DNA of 64,000 bases from Roseovarius pacificus. GTDB lineage: Bacteria; Pseudomonadota; Alphaproteobacteria; Rhodobacterales; Rhodobacteraceae. Under the pieces are notes generated by a model. That model did no database searches, was not told the origin of the DNA, and saw only the letters and a list, made by a program, of their open reading frames with translations. Positions 34,422-41,672 of this stretch are shown piece by piece (position 1 is the stretch's first letter; the number at the start of each line of letters is the position of its first letter). The translations under genes were made by a program, and so were the position numbers. The stretch is from the NCBI RefSeq assembly GCF_900142665.1, contig NZ_FRBR01000013.1, positions 1 to 64,000 of the forward strand, read 5' to 3'.

Positions 34422-35591
34422 CTAATCGGCGGTCTCCTGCGGAAATGTGCCCGCAGCGAAAAATGCGCCATCCTCAAGAACTTCTTCAACGGTCGCCAAG
34501 GTTACCGTTTTCTGGTTTTTCGTAAAAGCATAAACCATTGAAAGATCACAAAGCTGATTCACCAGACGCGGTACGCCTCCGGTTTGTTCATATATGAGGT
34601 GGCAGGCGGCCTCGGCAAAAAGGTTTCTGTTGGCCCCGGCCACGCGCAGCCGGTGCGCGATATAGGCTGTCACCGTCCGTTCATCCATTGCACCCAGATG
34701 AAAGCTGGCCGCGATCCGTTGCGCAAACTGCCGCAGTTCAGGGCGATGGATTATCTCGCGCAGTTCCGGCTGCCCGACAAGCACCAGCTGGAGCAACTCG
34801 TCCTTGTTGGAGTTGATATTGGTGAACATCCGCAATTCTTCAAGCGACTCGATGCTCAGGTTCTGGGCCTCGTCGAAGATCAGGATCACCCGGTTGCCCC
34901 GGGCGTATTCGGAAATCAGGTATTTCTGGAACGAGTCGAACAGATCCACATAGGTGGCGTCCCGGTCGGCGGGCTGGTCCAGCGCCATCAGCACCCAACG
35001 CAGAAGTTCGCCGCGCGATCCGTGGGCGTTCGACACCAGGCCAATCTTGACGTCGTCGCCGACCCCTTTGAGGAATTCGTGCAACAACGTGGTTTTGCCC
35101 GCCCCGACCTCGCCGGTGATCAGGGTGATCGGCGATCCGGTCAGCGTGCCGTATTCCAGCATGGTGAACGCCCGGCTATGTGCCGGCGACCAGAACAGGA
35201 AATCGGGGTCCGGCACCAATGTGAACGGGCGGTGATGCAGGCCGAAATGCTGCGTGTATATGTCAAGCGCGCCGCTCATAGGGTTGATGTAACTTGAATC
35301 ACGTGCCTCATCCACTGCTTTAAGGATATTGTTTGCCGATTTGCCCTTGGCTGCCAAGGCCTTGACGGTTGGCGGGGGTGAACTTGCCACATTTTCATTC
35401 AGGGCATTCCGGGACGAGCGGACACTCTGGAAAACCGGGGTGACATCGGAGAACGCGGTTTGCCTGGTGCGGTCGGCCCGGTCCCCGTTCTTTCCGAAGA
35501 CAAGAATACGTCCCCTGGCCTGCATCTGCGTGGAAGAGGGCGCCGTGCCGGGCGGCTTGTGGCCTTGGGCAAAGATGTCATCCCGATACAT
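34422..35591 (-). CDS. ExeA-like AAA ATPase of exosortase-type EPS loci, with N-terminal extension
   Basis: A 389-residue ATPase. The family core begins at ALDIYTQHFGLHHRPFTLVPDPDFLFWSPAHSRAF (about residue 107), followed by Walker A (GEVGAGKTT), Walker B (VILIFDEAQNL) and the arginine-containing TAYIAHRLRVAG region. This is the ATPase group regularly found next to chain-length determinant and kinase genes in EPS/exosortase clusters. The upstream 100 residues are polar and low complexity, not part of the usual core. The start at 35591 is supported by GAGGA at good spacing, whereas the internal Met near the core has no ribosome-binding site. It is the first gene of the three-gene minus-strand operon. 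Confidence 0.82.
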   Translation of the reverse strand: MYRDDIFAQGHKPPGTAPSSTQMQARGRILVFGKNGDRADRTRQTAFSDVTPVFQSVRSSRNALNENVASSPPPTVKALAAKGKSANNILKAVDEARDSSYINPMSGALDIYTQHFGLHHRPFTLVPDPDFLFWSPAHSRAFTMLEYGTLTGSPITLITGEVGAGKTTLLHEFLKGVGDDVKIGLVSNAHGSRGELLRWVLMALDQPADRDATYVDLFDSFQKYLISEYARGNRVILIFDEAQNLSIESLEELRMFTNINSNKDELLQLVLVGQPELREIIHRPELRQFAQRIAASFHLGAMDERTVTAYIAHRLRVAGANRNLFAEAACHLIYEQTGGVPRLVNQLCDLSMVYAFTKNQKTVTLATVEEVLEDGAFFAAGTFPQETAD

Positions 35592-36110
35592 GGCGTCCTC
35601 ATTATCGTTTCCGCACGTCCGCGCCGTTGGCCCGGTTTCATCGCACATCACTCAGGCTATGCCCGATCCTGATCGGTAAGTAAGACCTTTGGCGATATGG
35701 CGACGGCACTAAGGTGATTTCATGTCGCGGCACCGCGGAAAGAGATGATTCGCGCCCCTGCCCCTCCGACCCGCGCGGAAGCGTCCAAATTGCGCGCCTT
35801 ATTTGGAACACAATCGCTGAATAAGATGAATTTTGTTTCAGGTTGAGAATGACCGCATTACCTGTGGTTGTTCCGATGGATATTTGATCTGCTTAGGCAT
35901 GTATTTTATACATTAGCCTTTGATTAAGTGATTTCAGAATGTTAACTTCAGGCTAATTCAAAAAGTGGCCTAAAGCCGATATAAAAAACTGTTAATCCCG
36001 AGCAGTAAAATGAAACCTTCCCCTGGCTCGTTTTGTAAAGCCAGCGTGTATCTTGACGATTGTTTTTTTTACGTTTTTTAGCCAGGGGTATTAAGGGATT
36101 GGTTATTATT
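35592..36110. other. AT-rich divergent regulatory region of the EPS locus
   Basis: This is the longest non-coding stretch in the window, 519 bases and clearly more AT-rich than its surroundings. It lies between the ATPase-Wzz-kinase operon (minus) and the initiating sugar transferase (plus), so it must carry both promoters. I see no small gene in it. A set of complementary repeats near the right end is described separately. Confidence 0.6.
36020..36088 (+). promoter_or_regulatory. Leader with mutually exclusive hairpins before the sugar transferase
   Basis: CCCCTGGCT at 36020-36028 can pair with AGCCAG at 36039-36044 (6 bp, local) or with AGCCAGGGG at 36080-36088 (9 bp, perfect, long range), but not with both. 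The intervening part contains an eight-T run. The second pairing would end 22 bases before the ATG at 36111. This is compatible with an attenuator or a repressor loop; no experimental parallel is claimed. Confidence 0.35.
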
Positions 36111-36812
36111 ATGACGATACAAGACAAAGATATTAGTAAGAATTTCAACGCCATTCCGGTTCAGCCGCGTATCGTGATTTCAGGTCGGCGAACCCACCGC
36201 TCCTTCAGCCCGTATAGCCGCATTTTCAAACGTGTTCTGGATTTGGTGCTTGTCATCGCGGCCATGCCTATCGTTGTTCCGATGATTCTGTTGCTGGCAT
36301 TTCTTGTGGCATTGGACGGTCATAATCCGTTCTATTCACAGAAACGCGTTGGCCGGAACGGCCGCGAATTCCGCATGTGGAAATTGCGCAGCATGGTCCA
36401 TGATGCGGAGGCGCGGCTTCAGAACCATCTGGAAACCAATGTCGAGGCTCGTGCCGAATGGAACAGCAAGCAGAAGCTGGCACATGATCCGCGTATCACC
36501 CGGCTTGGACGGGTGCTGCGCAAAAGCTCTCTGGATGAGTTGCCGCAATTGTTGAACGTCCTGACCGGCGACATGAGCCTGGTCGGCCCGCGCCCGATGA
36601 TGCCCGAACAACGTCAGATGTACCCCGGGGTCGCCTATTTCGATATGCGCCCCGGTGTCACCGGATACTGGCAGATTTCGGATCGCAATCAGACATCGTT
36701 TGCTGCCCGTGCCTCGTTCGATGTCCGCTACTACAATGACATGAGCCTTGGCACCGATCTGAAGGTGTTGACGCAAACAGTCGGTGTTGTCCTGCGTGGA
36801 ACGGGATGCTGA
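36111..36812 (+). CDS. Initiating sugar phosphate transferase (WbaP/ExoY family)
   Basis: A 233-residue polyisoprenyl-phosphate sugar-1-phosphate transferase that starts repeat-unit synthesis on undecaprenyl phosphate. Landmarks are the FKRVLDLVLVIAAMPIVVPMI membrane hairpin, the YSQKRVGRNGREFRMWKLRSM motif, and the catalytic region LGRVLRKSSLDELPQLLNVLTGDMSLVGPRPMMP. RPGVTGYWQISDRN follows. Only the C-terminal catalytic module is present, as in ExoY, not the large N-terminal region of WbaP. The ATG at 36111 lacks a close Shine-Dalgarno sequence, and TTG codons upstream are alternatives. A strong terminator follows. Confidence 0.88.
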   Translation: MTIQDKDISKNFNAIPVQPRIVISGRRTHRSFSPYSRIFKRVLDLVLVIAAMPIVVPMILLLAFLVALDGHNPFYSQKRVGRNGREFRMWKLRSMVHDAEARLQNHLETNVEARAEWNSKQKLAHDPRITRLGRVLRKSSLDELPQLLNVLTGDMSLVGPRPMMPEQRQMYPGVAYFDMRPGVTGYWQISDRNQTSFAARASFDVRYYNDMSLGTDLKVLTQTVGVVLRGTGC

Positions 36813-36834
36813 TACCACTCACTGTGTGTTAAAG

Positions 36835-36881
36835 CTAAGGTCGTTTGAGGTGCATGCCCCAAGCGGCCTTAGTTTATTTTT
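36835..36881 (+). terminator. Strong intrinsic terminator after the sugar transferase
   Basis: A 16-bp stem (CTAAGG at 36835 pairing with CCTTAG ending at 36872), with two G-U pairs and one mismatch and a TGCATG loop, is followed by TTTATTTTT. It separates the sugar transferase from the TPR gene, which therefore needs its own promoter within 36882-36955. Confidence 0.8.
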
Positions 36882-36955
36882 CGTCTCGAAAATGCCACGC
36901 TACACTGAAAGACCTGAAACAGTTCTCTTTTGATTTTTAGACTACGGGAAATCCT

Positions 36956-39403
36956 ATGCGCCGACCTTCCGCTACTCTGACCGCCCTGATGTTGAGTGCC
37001 AGCCTCGCGCTTGCCGGATGCGAAAGCTCGGAAGAGCGCGCGCAGCGCCATTTCGAAACCGCCATGGAGCTGTTGGCCGAAGGCGATGTGCAGCGGGCCT
37101 ATGTCGAATTCCGCAATGTGTTCAAACTGAATCCGCGCCACAAAGAGGCGCGCATGGAATATGCCATGGCGCGTCTGGAAGCGGGGGATAAATCCGAAGC
37201 CTACGGTCAGCTTCTGCGCCTGGTGGAACAATATCCCGATACGACCGAAGCGCGCATCCTGCTGGCGGAAATGGCCATCCAGACGCGCAACTGGGACGAG
37301 GCAAAGCGCCATGGCAAGGCCGCCGTCGAAATGGCGCCGGACGATCCGCGCGTGCGGGTGATCGAAACCGCCCTGGCCTATGCCGAAGCTTCGCGGCAAG
37401 AAGACAATGCCGCGCGCGAGGAACAGGCTGAAATCGCACGCACGGAAATGGAATCCGCGCCGGACAATTTCATCGCCCGCAGTATCGTCATCGACTATCT
37501 GGCCACCAACGGCCGTCTGGAAGAGGCGCTTCCGGTCATTGACGAAGGGCTTGCGCAGCATCCCGAAGATTACAACCTGCACCAGATCAAGCTTCAGACG
37601 CAGGTTCAGGCGGGCAAGATGGATCTGGTCGGTGATACGCTCCGGACGATGGTCGAAACCTTCCCCGATGACGAAGAAGCCCGCCGGTTGCTGATCACAT
37701 GGTATATTCAGCAAGGCGATATGGAAGGCGCTGAAAACTTCCTGCGCGAACTGGCCGAACGTCCGGATGCCGACACGGGCGCGCACATGGCTGTCATTCA
37801 GTTCCTGCGCCGCACCAAGGGCGACGACGCCGCCCGCGAAGAAGTGCAACGCCTGATCGAAACACAAGACGATCCCACCGTGTTCATCGCCGTTCTGGCA
37901 TCGATGGATTTCGATGCCGGCGACAGGGATCGGGCGATTGCCGCGCTTGAACAGCGTGTCGATGGGGTGGAAACACCCACCGCCGAGTCGAACGACGCCA
38001 AGTTCCTGCTGGTGCGGATGCTGGCCTCTACCGGCAATCATGTCGGGGCGCGGGCGCGGATCGAGGAAATTCTGGATAACGACGCATCTCATGTTCAGGC
38101 CTTGAAGGCCCGCGCAGGTTTGCGCATCGACGATGACGAACCGGGCGAGGCAATCATCGACCTGCGCACGGCGTTGTCGCAAGCCCCGGAAGACCCCGAG
38201 ATCATGACATTGATGGCCCGCGCGCATGAACGTGCGGGCGACCGGGCTCTGGCTGGGGAACGCTATGCCCTGGCTGTCGAACTGTCCAATCGCGCACCGG
38301 AGGAATCGATGCGCTATGCAGCCTTCCTGATCGCCGAAGACCGCCCGGAAGCTGCCGGAGCCGTCCTGTCCGAGGCGCTGAACGAAGCGCCCCGGAATGT
38401 CGATCTGATCAAGATGGCCGCCGGTCTTCACCTGCGCAATCGTGACTGGAACGAGGTGCAGCGCGCCATCTGGAAACTGCGCAAGGAAGACACCGACGAA
38501 GCGATTGCCGTTGCCAATTCGCTCGAGGCGGAGATGCTGCTGATGCAGGATCGGCTGGATGAATCCGTGACTTTCCTTGAAAACCTCTCCAACAGTTCGG
38601 ACGATATCGGCGCGCTTGCCGCACTGGTTCAGACCCAGTTGCGGGCCGGGAACACCGAAGCCGCCCAACAGCAGATCGAAGAGCGGCTTGCCGAAACTCC
38701 CGACGATCCGGCCCTGCGATTCCTGCGCGCGGGCCTGCATGTTGTCTCGGGCGAGCGCGATCAGGCCGAGACGACCTATCGGGATCTTCTGAAGGATCAC
38801 CCCGGAAACAACGCGGTCATTCGCGCCCTGTTCAGCATCCTGCGTGCCGACAACCGCACCGAAGATGCGCTTGCGCTGCTGGATGAGCAGATCGAATTGG
38901 CCCCCGATGCGCTGAATGTTCATCTGTTCAAGGCCGAGATGCTGGAACGCAGCCGCGATTTCGAAGGCGCGATCGCGATCTACGAAGATATTTACAGCCG
39001 AAACAGCAACAACATCATCGTGGCCAACAATCTGGCCAGCCTGATCGCCTCGCACCGGGACGATGCGGAAAGCCTCGAGCGCGCCTATGTCGTCGCCCGG
39101 CGCCTGCGCGGGAGCGACATTCCGCAGTTGCAGGACACTTACGGGTGGATCGCCTTCCGCCGTGGCGATCTGGACGAAGCTTTGAGCCATCTCGAACCGG
39201 CGGCCAAGGGCCTGCCCGGCGATCCGCTGGTGCAATACCACCTGGCGCGCACCTATCTTGAGCTTGAACGGTTCGAAGAGGCTCGCGGGATACTGGAACG
39301 CGCGATCGAGATATCCGGCGACACCCCCCTGCCCCAGATCAAACATGCGCGTGAACTGCTGGAAAACCTGCCAGCCCCCGAAGCCTCCGGTTCGACCGAG
39401 TAA
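36956..39403 (+). CDS. PrsT-like TPR-repeat lipoprotein of exosortase/EPS loci
   Basis: An 815-residue lipoprotein. The signal peptide ends in the lipobox LALAGC, with the acylated Cys near residue 22. The rest is a continuous array of tetratricopeptide repeats, visible as recurring helical pairs with patterns such as EARILLAEMAIQTRNWDEAKRHGKAAVEMAPDD. This matches the large TPR lipoproteins (PrsT type) that accompany exosortase-linked EPS clusters. It is probably a periplasmic scaffold between the inner-membrane assembly and the outer-membrane exporter. Base composition and codon use look like the neighbours. Confidence 0.82.
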   Translation: MRRPSATLTALMLSASLALAGCESSEERAQRHFETAMELLAEGDVQRAYVEFRNVFKLNPRHKEARMEYAMARLEAGDKSEAYGQLLRLVEQYPDTTEARILLAEMAIQTRNWDEAKRHGKAAVEMAPDDPRVRVIETALAYAEASRQEDNAAREEQAEIARTEMESAPDNFIARSIVIDYLATNGRLEEALPVIDEGLAQHPEDYNLHQIKLQTQVQAGKMDLVGDTLRTMVETFPDDEEARRLLITWYIQQGDMEGAENFLRELAERPDADTGAHMAVIQFLRRTKGDDAAREEVQRLIETQDDPTVFIAVLASMDFDAGDRDRAIAALEQRVDGVETPTAESNDAKFLLVRMLASTGNHVGARARIEEILDNDASHVQALKARAGLRIDDDEPGEAIIDLRTALSQAPEDPEIMTLMARAHERAGDRALAGERYALAVELSNRAPEESMRYAAFLIAEDRPEAAGAVLSEALNEAPRNVDLIKMAAGLHLRNRDWNEVQRAIWKLRKEDTDEAIAVANSLEAEMLLMQDRLDESVTFLENLSNSSDDIGALAALVQTQLRAGNTEAAQQQIEERLAETPDDPALRFLRAGLHVVSGERDQAETTYRDLLKDHPGNNAVIRALFSILRADNRTEDALALLDEQIELAPDALNVHLFKAEMLERSRDFEGAIAIYEDIYSRNSNNIIVANNLASLIASHRDDAESLERAYVVARRLRGSDIPQLQDTYGWIAFRRGDLDEALSHLEPAAKGLPGDPLVQYHLARTYLELERFEEARGILERAIEISGDTPLPQIKHARELLENLPAPEASGSTE

Positions 39404-39412
39404 TGCCTGAGT

Positions 39413-39441
39413 AACCTTGTCGCGCAACGCGTGGCAAGGTT
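39413..39441 (+). terminator. Nested hairpin directly after the TPR gene
   Basis: AACCTTG (39413-39419) pairs with CAAGGTT (39435-39441), enclosing CGCG-CAA-CGCG. It starts ten bases after the stop codon. There is no T-tract, so termination would need assistance. Confidence 0.4.
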
Positions 39442-39498
39442 GGCGATGTTCACCATGCCGGTGGTCGGCAGGGTCTCTTGCCTCGTATCAGCACGGAC

Positions 39499-39529
39499 AA
39501 AAAATTAAGGGGCCCGAAGGCCCCTTAAT
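39499..39529 (-). terminator. Intrinsic terminator of the VPLPA-CTERM gene
   Basis: An 11-bp perfect stem, ATTAAGGGGCC (39504-39514) with GGCCCCTTAAT (39519-39529), has a CGAA loop (TTCG on the minus strand). On the minus strand it runs directly into six Ts, 29 bases after the stop of the gene at 39558-40211. Confidence 0.8.
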
Positions 39530-39557
39530 CAATTTCATGCGGTGTTGAACCTCTGGC

Positions 39558-40211
39558 TCAGGCCGCTTTCTTCTTGCGGCGCACGGCGGCAAACCCACCA
39601 AGAGCCGTCAGCAGAAGCAGACCACCCGCCGGAAGCGGCACGACCGAGATGCGAACGACCATGTCGTCATAATCGCGGTCATTTGCTGCCCCGCTGTCAT
39701 CGAAGAAAGCATAGACGGTTTTGCCGTTGTCATAAAGCTGGCTGAAACCCATCGCAGCGGTTCCGTTATACGTGCCATCGTTCGATGCAAGGGTGCCAAG
39801 GCTCGACGAGAATGAGAAGTCGAGGATGCCCGCGCCTACCGTGGTTACATAGGTGGAGCCGATGGCATCGCCATTGGATACGCTGCCCCCAAGAGAGAAC
39901 GCGAGGTTGGTCGCGCCGGCTTCTTTGCCGAGGAAGGTCACCTTGAGACGAGCACTGTCGTTCAAAAGCAGGCCCGGTCCGGGGTTTCCGGCGTCAAATG
40001 TCAGCAAATCCTCGGTCAGGTTAGCGGCGGGACCACTCGGATTGTAGCAGCTCGTAATACCGGATTCACAAGTCGAATCATACGGATCGCTACCCCAGGC
40101 GACGGGCGTACCTGCGCCTGCTTGAAACGAGAGTGTAGCAGCACTCGCGGCACCAGCCGCCAACATAATGGTTGAAGCGGCAACACCTGCCGCAAGTTGC
40201 TTAAGTTTCAT
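39558..40211 (-). CDS. VPLPA-CTERM (exosortase-sorted) surface protein
   Basis: A 217-residue secreted protein with a signal peptide ending AAGAASA and a C-terminal sorting tail. The tail is the motif VVPLPAGG, then a hydrophobic helix (LLLLTALGGFAAV), then the basic cluster RRKKKAA. This tripartite tail is the VPLPA variant of PEP-CTERM, recognised by a dedicated exosortase (XrtD type) in Rhodobacterales. The mature part is glycine/serine/aspartate rich and beta-like, with one Cys pair (TCESGITSC). The preferred start is the ATG at 40211, six bases after AGAGGAA; another ATG lies two codons before. It stands alone with its own terminator, next to the EPS export genes. Confidence 0.85.
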   Translation of the reverse strand: MKLKQLAAGVAASTIMLAAGAASAATLSFQAGAGTPVAWGSDPYDSTCESGITSCYNPSGPAANLTEDLLTFDAGNPGPGLLLNDSARLKVTFLGKEAGATNLAFSLGGSVSNGDAIGSTYVTTVGAGILDFSFSSSLGTLASNDGTYNGTAAMGFSQLYDNGKTVYAFFDDSGAANDRDYDDMVVRISVVPLPAGGLLLLTALGGFAAVRRKKKAA

Positions 40212-40306
40212 ATTCATTTCCTCTTAATCACCAATGGCCTTATTCTTAACACATTCCCGCCACAGTGCCCAAGGTTTTTCGAGGCAACGGTCTTCCGTTT
40301 GTATTG

Positions 40307-40316
40307 TTAGCGCTAA
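40307..40316. promoter_or_regulatory. Palindrome TTAGCGCTAA, candidate LacI-family operator
   Basis: A perfect 10-bp palindrome with a central CG, preceded by TG (TGTTAGCGCTAA), resembles LacI/GalR-type operators. It lies 96 bases upstream of the VPLPA-CTERM start, in an AT-rich gap. No regulator gene of that family is in the window. Confidence 0.3.
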
Positions 40317-40358
40317 TGGTTAAAAATTTTGCCAATCGTTTCCCAAGAGGAAACAATC

Positions 40359-40646
40359 ATGACGGGAGAACGTGATTTTATCATCGCTCAGAAAGGTTTC
40401 GCCGAACAGACGGCAAGCATGACTCACGCGCAGATACGCATTTTCACGTGTTTCAAGCGAATCAGTCTTCGCCACCTTCGCCAATTCGGGAGGCCGGAGT
40501 CGGCCTTTGAAACAGCGTCAGCCCTGATGGGCCTTGTGTGTCATGCTGCGTTCCTGCATCGCATCGCAAATGAACGCGCGAACCAGAACCAGAAGCAAAA
40601 TCCCGATTCCAGTTACCATATAGAGGGCCAGTGCAGCCCAGATTGA
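40359..40646 (+). CDS. Doubtful short ORF
   Basis: A 95-codon frame (MTGERDFIIAQKGF...) starts at an ATG with AGAGGAAA five bases upstream, the same kind of ribosome-binding site as the VPLPA-CTERM gene. Its second half runs antisense to the small membrane protein at 40518-40718, and the protein has no recognisable family. Only its first half is free of overlap. It may be a real small gene or an upstream regulatory ORF, but a chance ORF is more likely. Confidence 0.25.
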   Translation: MTGERDFIIAQKGFAEQTASMTHAQIRIFTCFKRISLRHLRQFGRPESAFETASALMGLVCHAAFLHRIANERANQNQKQNPDSSYHIEGQCSPD

Positions 40647-40718
40647 CGATCCAAGCATAACGGCAGCAATGCTTGCTATTATCCCGGCGACCATGGCGAC
40701 AAGAATAAATGCGAGCAT
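40518..40718 (-). CDS. Small two-helix membrane protein
   Basis: A 66-residue protein, MLAFILVAMVAGIIASIAAV... then ALALYMVTGIGILLLVLVRAF, ending in a polar, basic tail (CDAMQERSMTHKAHQG). Two transmembrane helices are obvious. GGAGG lies eight bases before the ATG at 40718, which supports translation; the longer frame to 40817 has no such site. Function unknown. It sits between the VPLPA-CTERM gene and the polysaccharide export genes. Confidence 0.55.
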   Translation of the reverse strand: MLAFILVAMVAGIIASIAAVMLGSSIWAALALYMVTGIGILLLVLVRAFICDAMQERSMTHKAHQG

Positions 40719-41038
40719 TTCGATAGCCTCCGTAATGAGATCACAGCGGAAAATAACCGCTATGCGTGTCCCATAAAGGGCTGTAAATGTGGGCAAATTC
40801 AATAAAAACAATGGCAATTTCGTGTTTAGCGTGCATTTTCGTCACATCTCTGCCGCTTAGATGCCACATTTGTGCCACGATGCAAGGTGGGCACACCGGA
40901 TTGTTGCGTTGCTGGCACGGGGCTACACAGACTGCCATGTTTCTCATTGAAATCTTAAAAATTCCTTTCGAAACGAAATTTTAGAGCGTACTTTTAACGT
41001 CGAGAAAAATTTGTCGTCCCATAGATAGAGAGCCCGGC
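40719..41038. other. AT-rich leader of the Wza-like export operon, with one imperfect hairpin
   Basis: These 320 bases precede the export operon. TGTGCCAC (40871-40878) and GTGGGCACA (40887-40895) form an imperfect inverted repeat, and TGCCACA occurs just before it, giving a cluster of related half-sites. No gene is apparent. The promoter of the exporter should be to the right of this repeat, but I cannot fix its -10. Confidence 0.35.
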
Positions 41039-41650
41039 ATGAAACGTATTATCGCCCTACTCGCCGCTTTGCTCATCATTCCTCTGATGACCCAACCTGC
41101 CAGCGCGCAGAGCAATTATCGCATCAAGCCCGGCGATGTGGTCCGTGTCGAGGTTCTGGAAGATTCCAGTCTCAATCGTGACACGCTGGTCCTGCCCGAC
41201 GGGCGTATTTCCCTGCCCATGGCAGGCACGGTTTCCGCCGGGGGCCAGACGCTCGATCAGCTGCGCAGTTCGATCCGCACTCAGCTGGCGCCGAACTTCG
41301 CGTCCGAGCCGACGGTTCATGTGGCGCTCAGCCAGCTTGCGCCGCGCACAGCCGCGGTCGCCGCAGCGCCGGCAACCGATACGATCTACATCCTGGGCGA
41401 GGTTAACAACCCCGGCGCGGTCGAACTGGAAGAAGGTACGACCCTTTTGCAGGCGCTTGCAGCCGTCGGCGGATTTTCCAGGTTCGCAGCGACCAAGCGC
41501 ATTCAGCTGCGCCGCACGGATTCATCGCGGGTCGAGCGCATTTACAACGTAAATTATCAGGACATTCTTCAGGGTAAAACCAGTATCGGAACGACGGTTC
41601 TGGCCTCGGGTGATGTGATTATCGTGCCGCAACGACGGCTTTTCGAATAA
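41039..41650 (+). CDS. Wza/EpsE-like outer-membrane polysaccharide export protein
   Basis: A 203-residue secreted protein (signal peptide ending PASAQ). It holds the Poly_export domain (YRIKPGDVVRVEVLEDSSLNRDTLVLPDGRISLPMAGTVSAGGQTLDQL) and one SLBB domain (IYILGEVNNPGAVELEEGTTLLQALAAVGG). It lacks a lipobox and the C-terminal helix of full-length Wza, which is usual for the short EPS-type versions. It probably works with the beta-barrel encoded 22 bases downstream to pass polymer across the outer membrane. Confidence 0.88.
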   Translation: MKRIIALLAALLIIPLMTQPASAQSNYRIKPGDVVRVEVLEDSSLNRDTLVLPDGRISLPMAGTVSAGGQTLDQLRSSIRTQLAPNFASEPTVHVALSQLAPRTAAVAAAPATDTIYILGEVNNPGAVELEEGTTLLQALAAVGGFSRFAATKRIQLRRTDSSRVERIYNVNYQDILQGKTSIGTTVLASGDVIIVPQRRLFE

Positions 41651-41672
41651 CCAAACCCTATTCGGGGGCGCA

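Noticed and set aside
36869..39427. 852-codon open frame on the minus strand
   Set aside because: It is the antisense shadow of the TPR lipoprotein gene, whose repeats and lipobox are clear. The shadow protein has no recognisable domain and high Arg/Gly/Gln content typical of antisense GC-rich frames.
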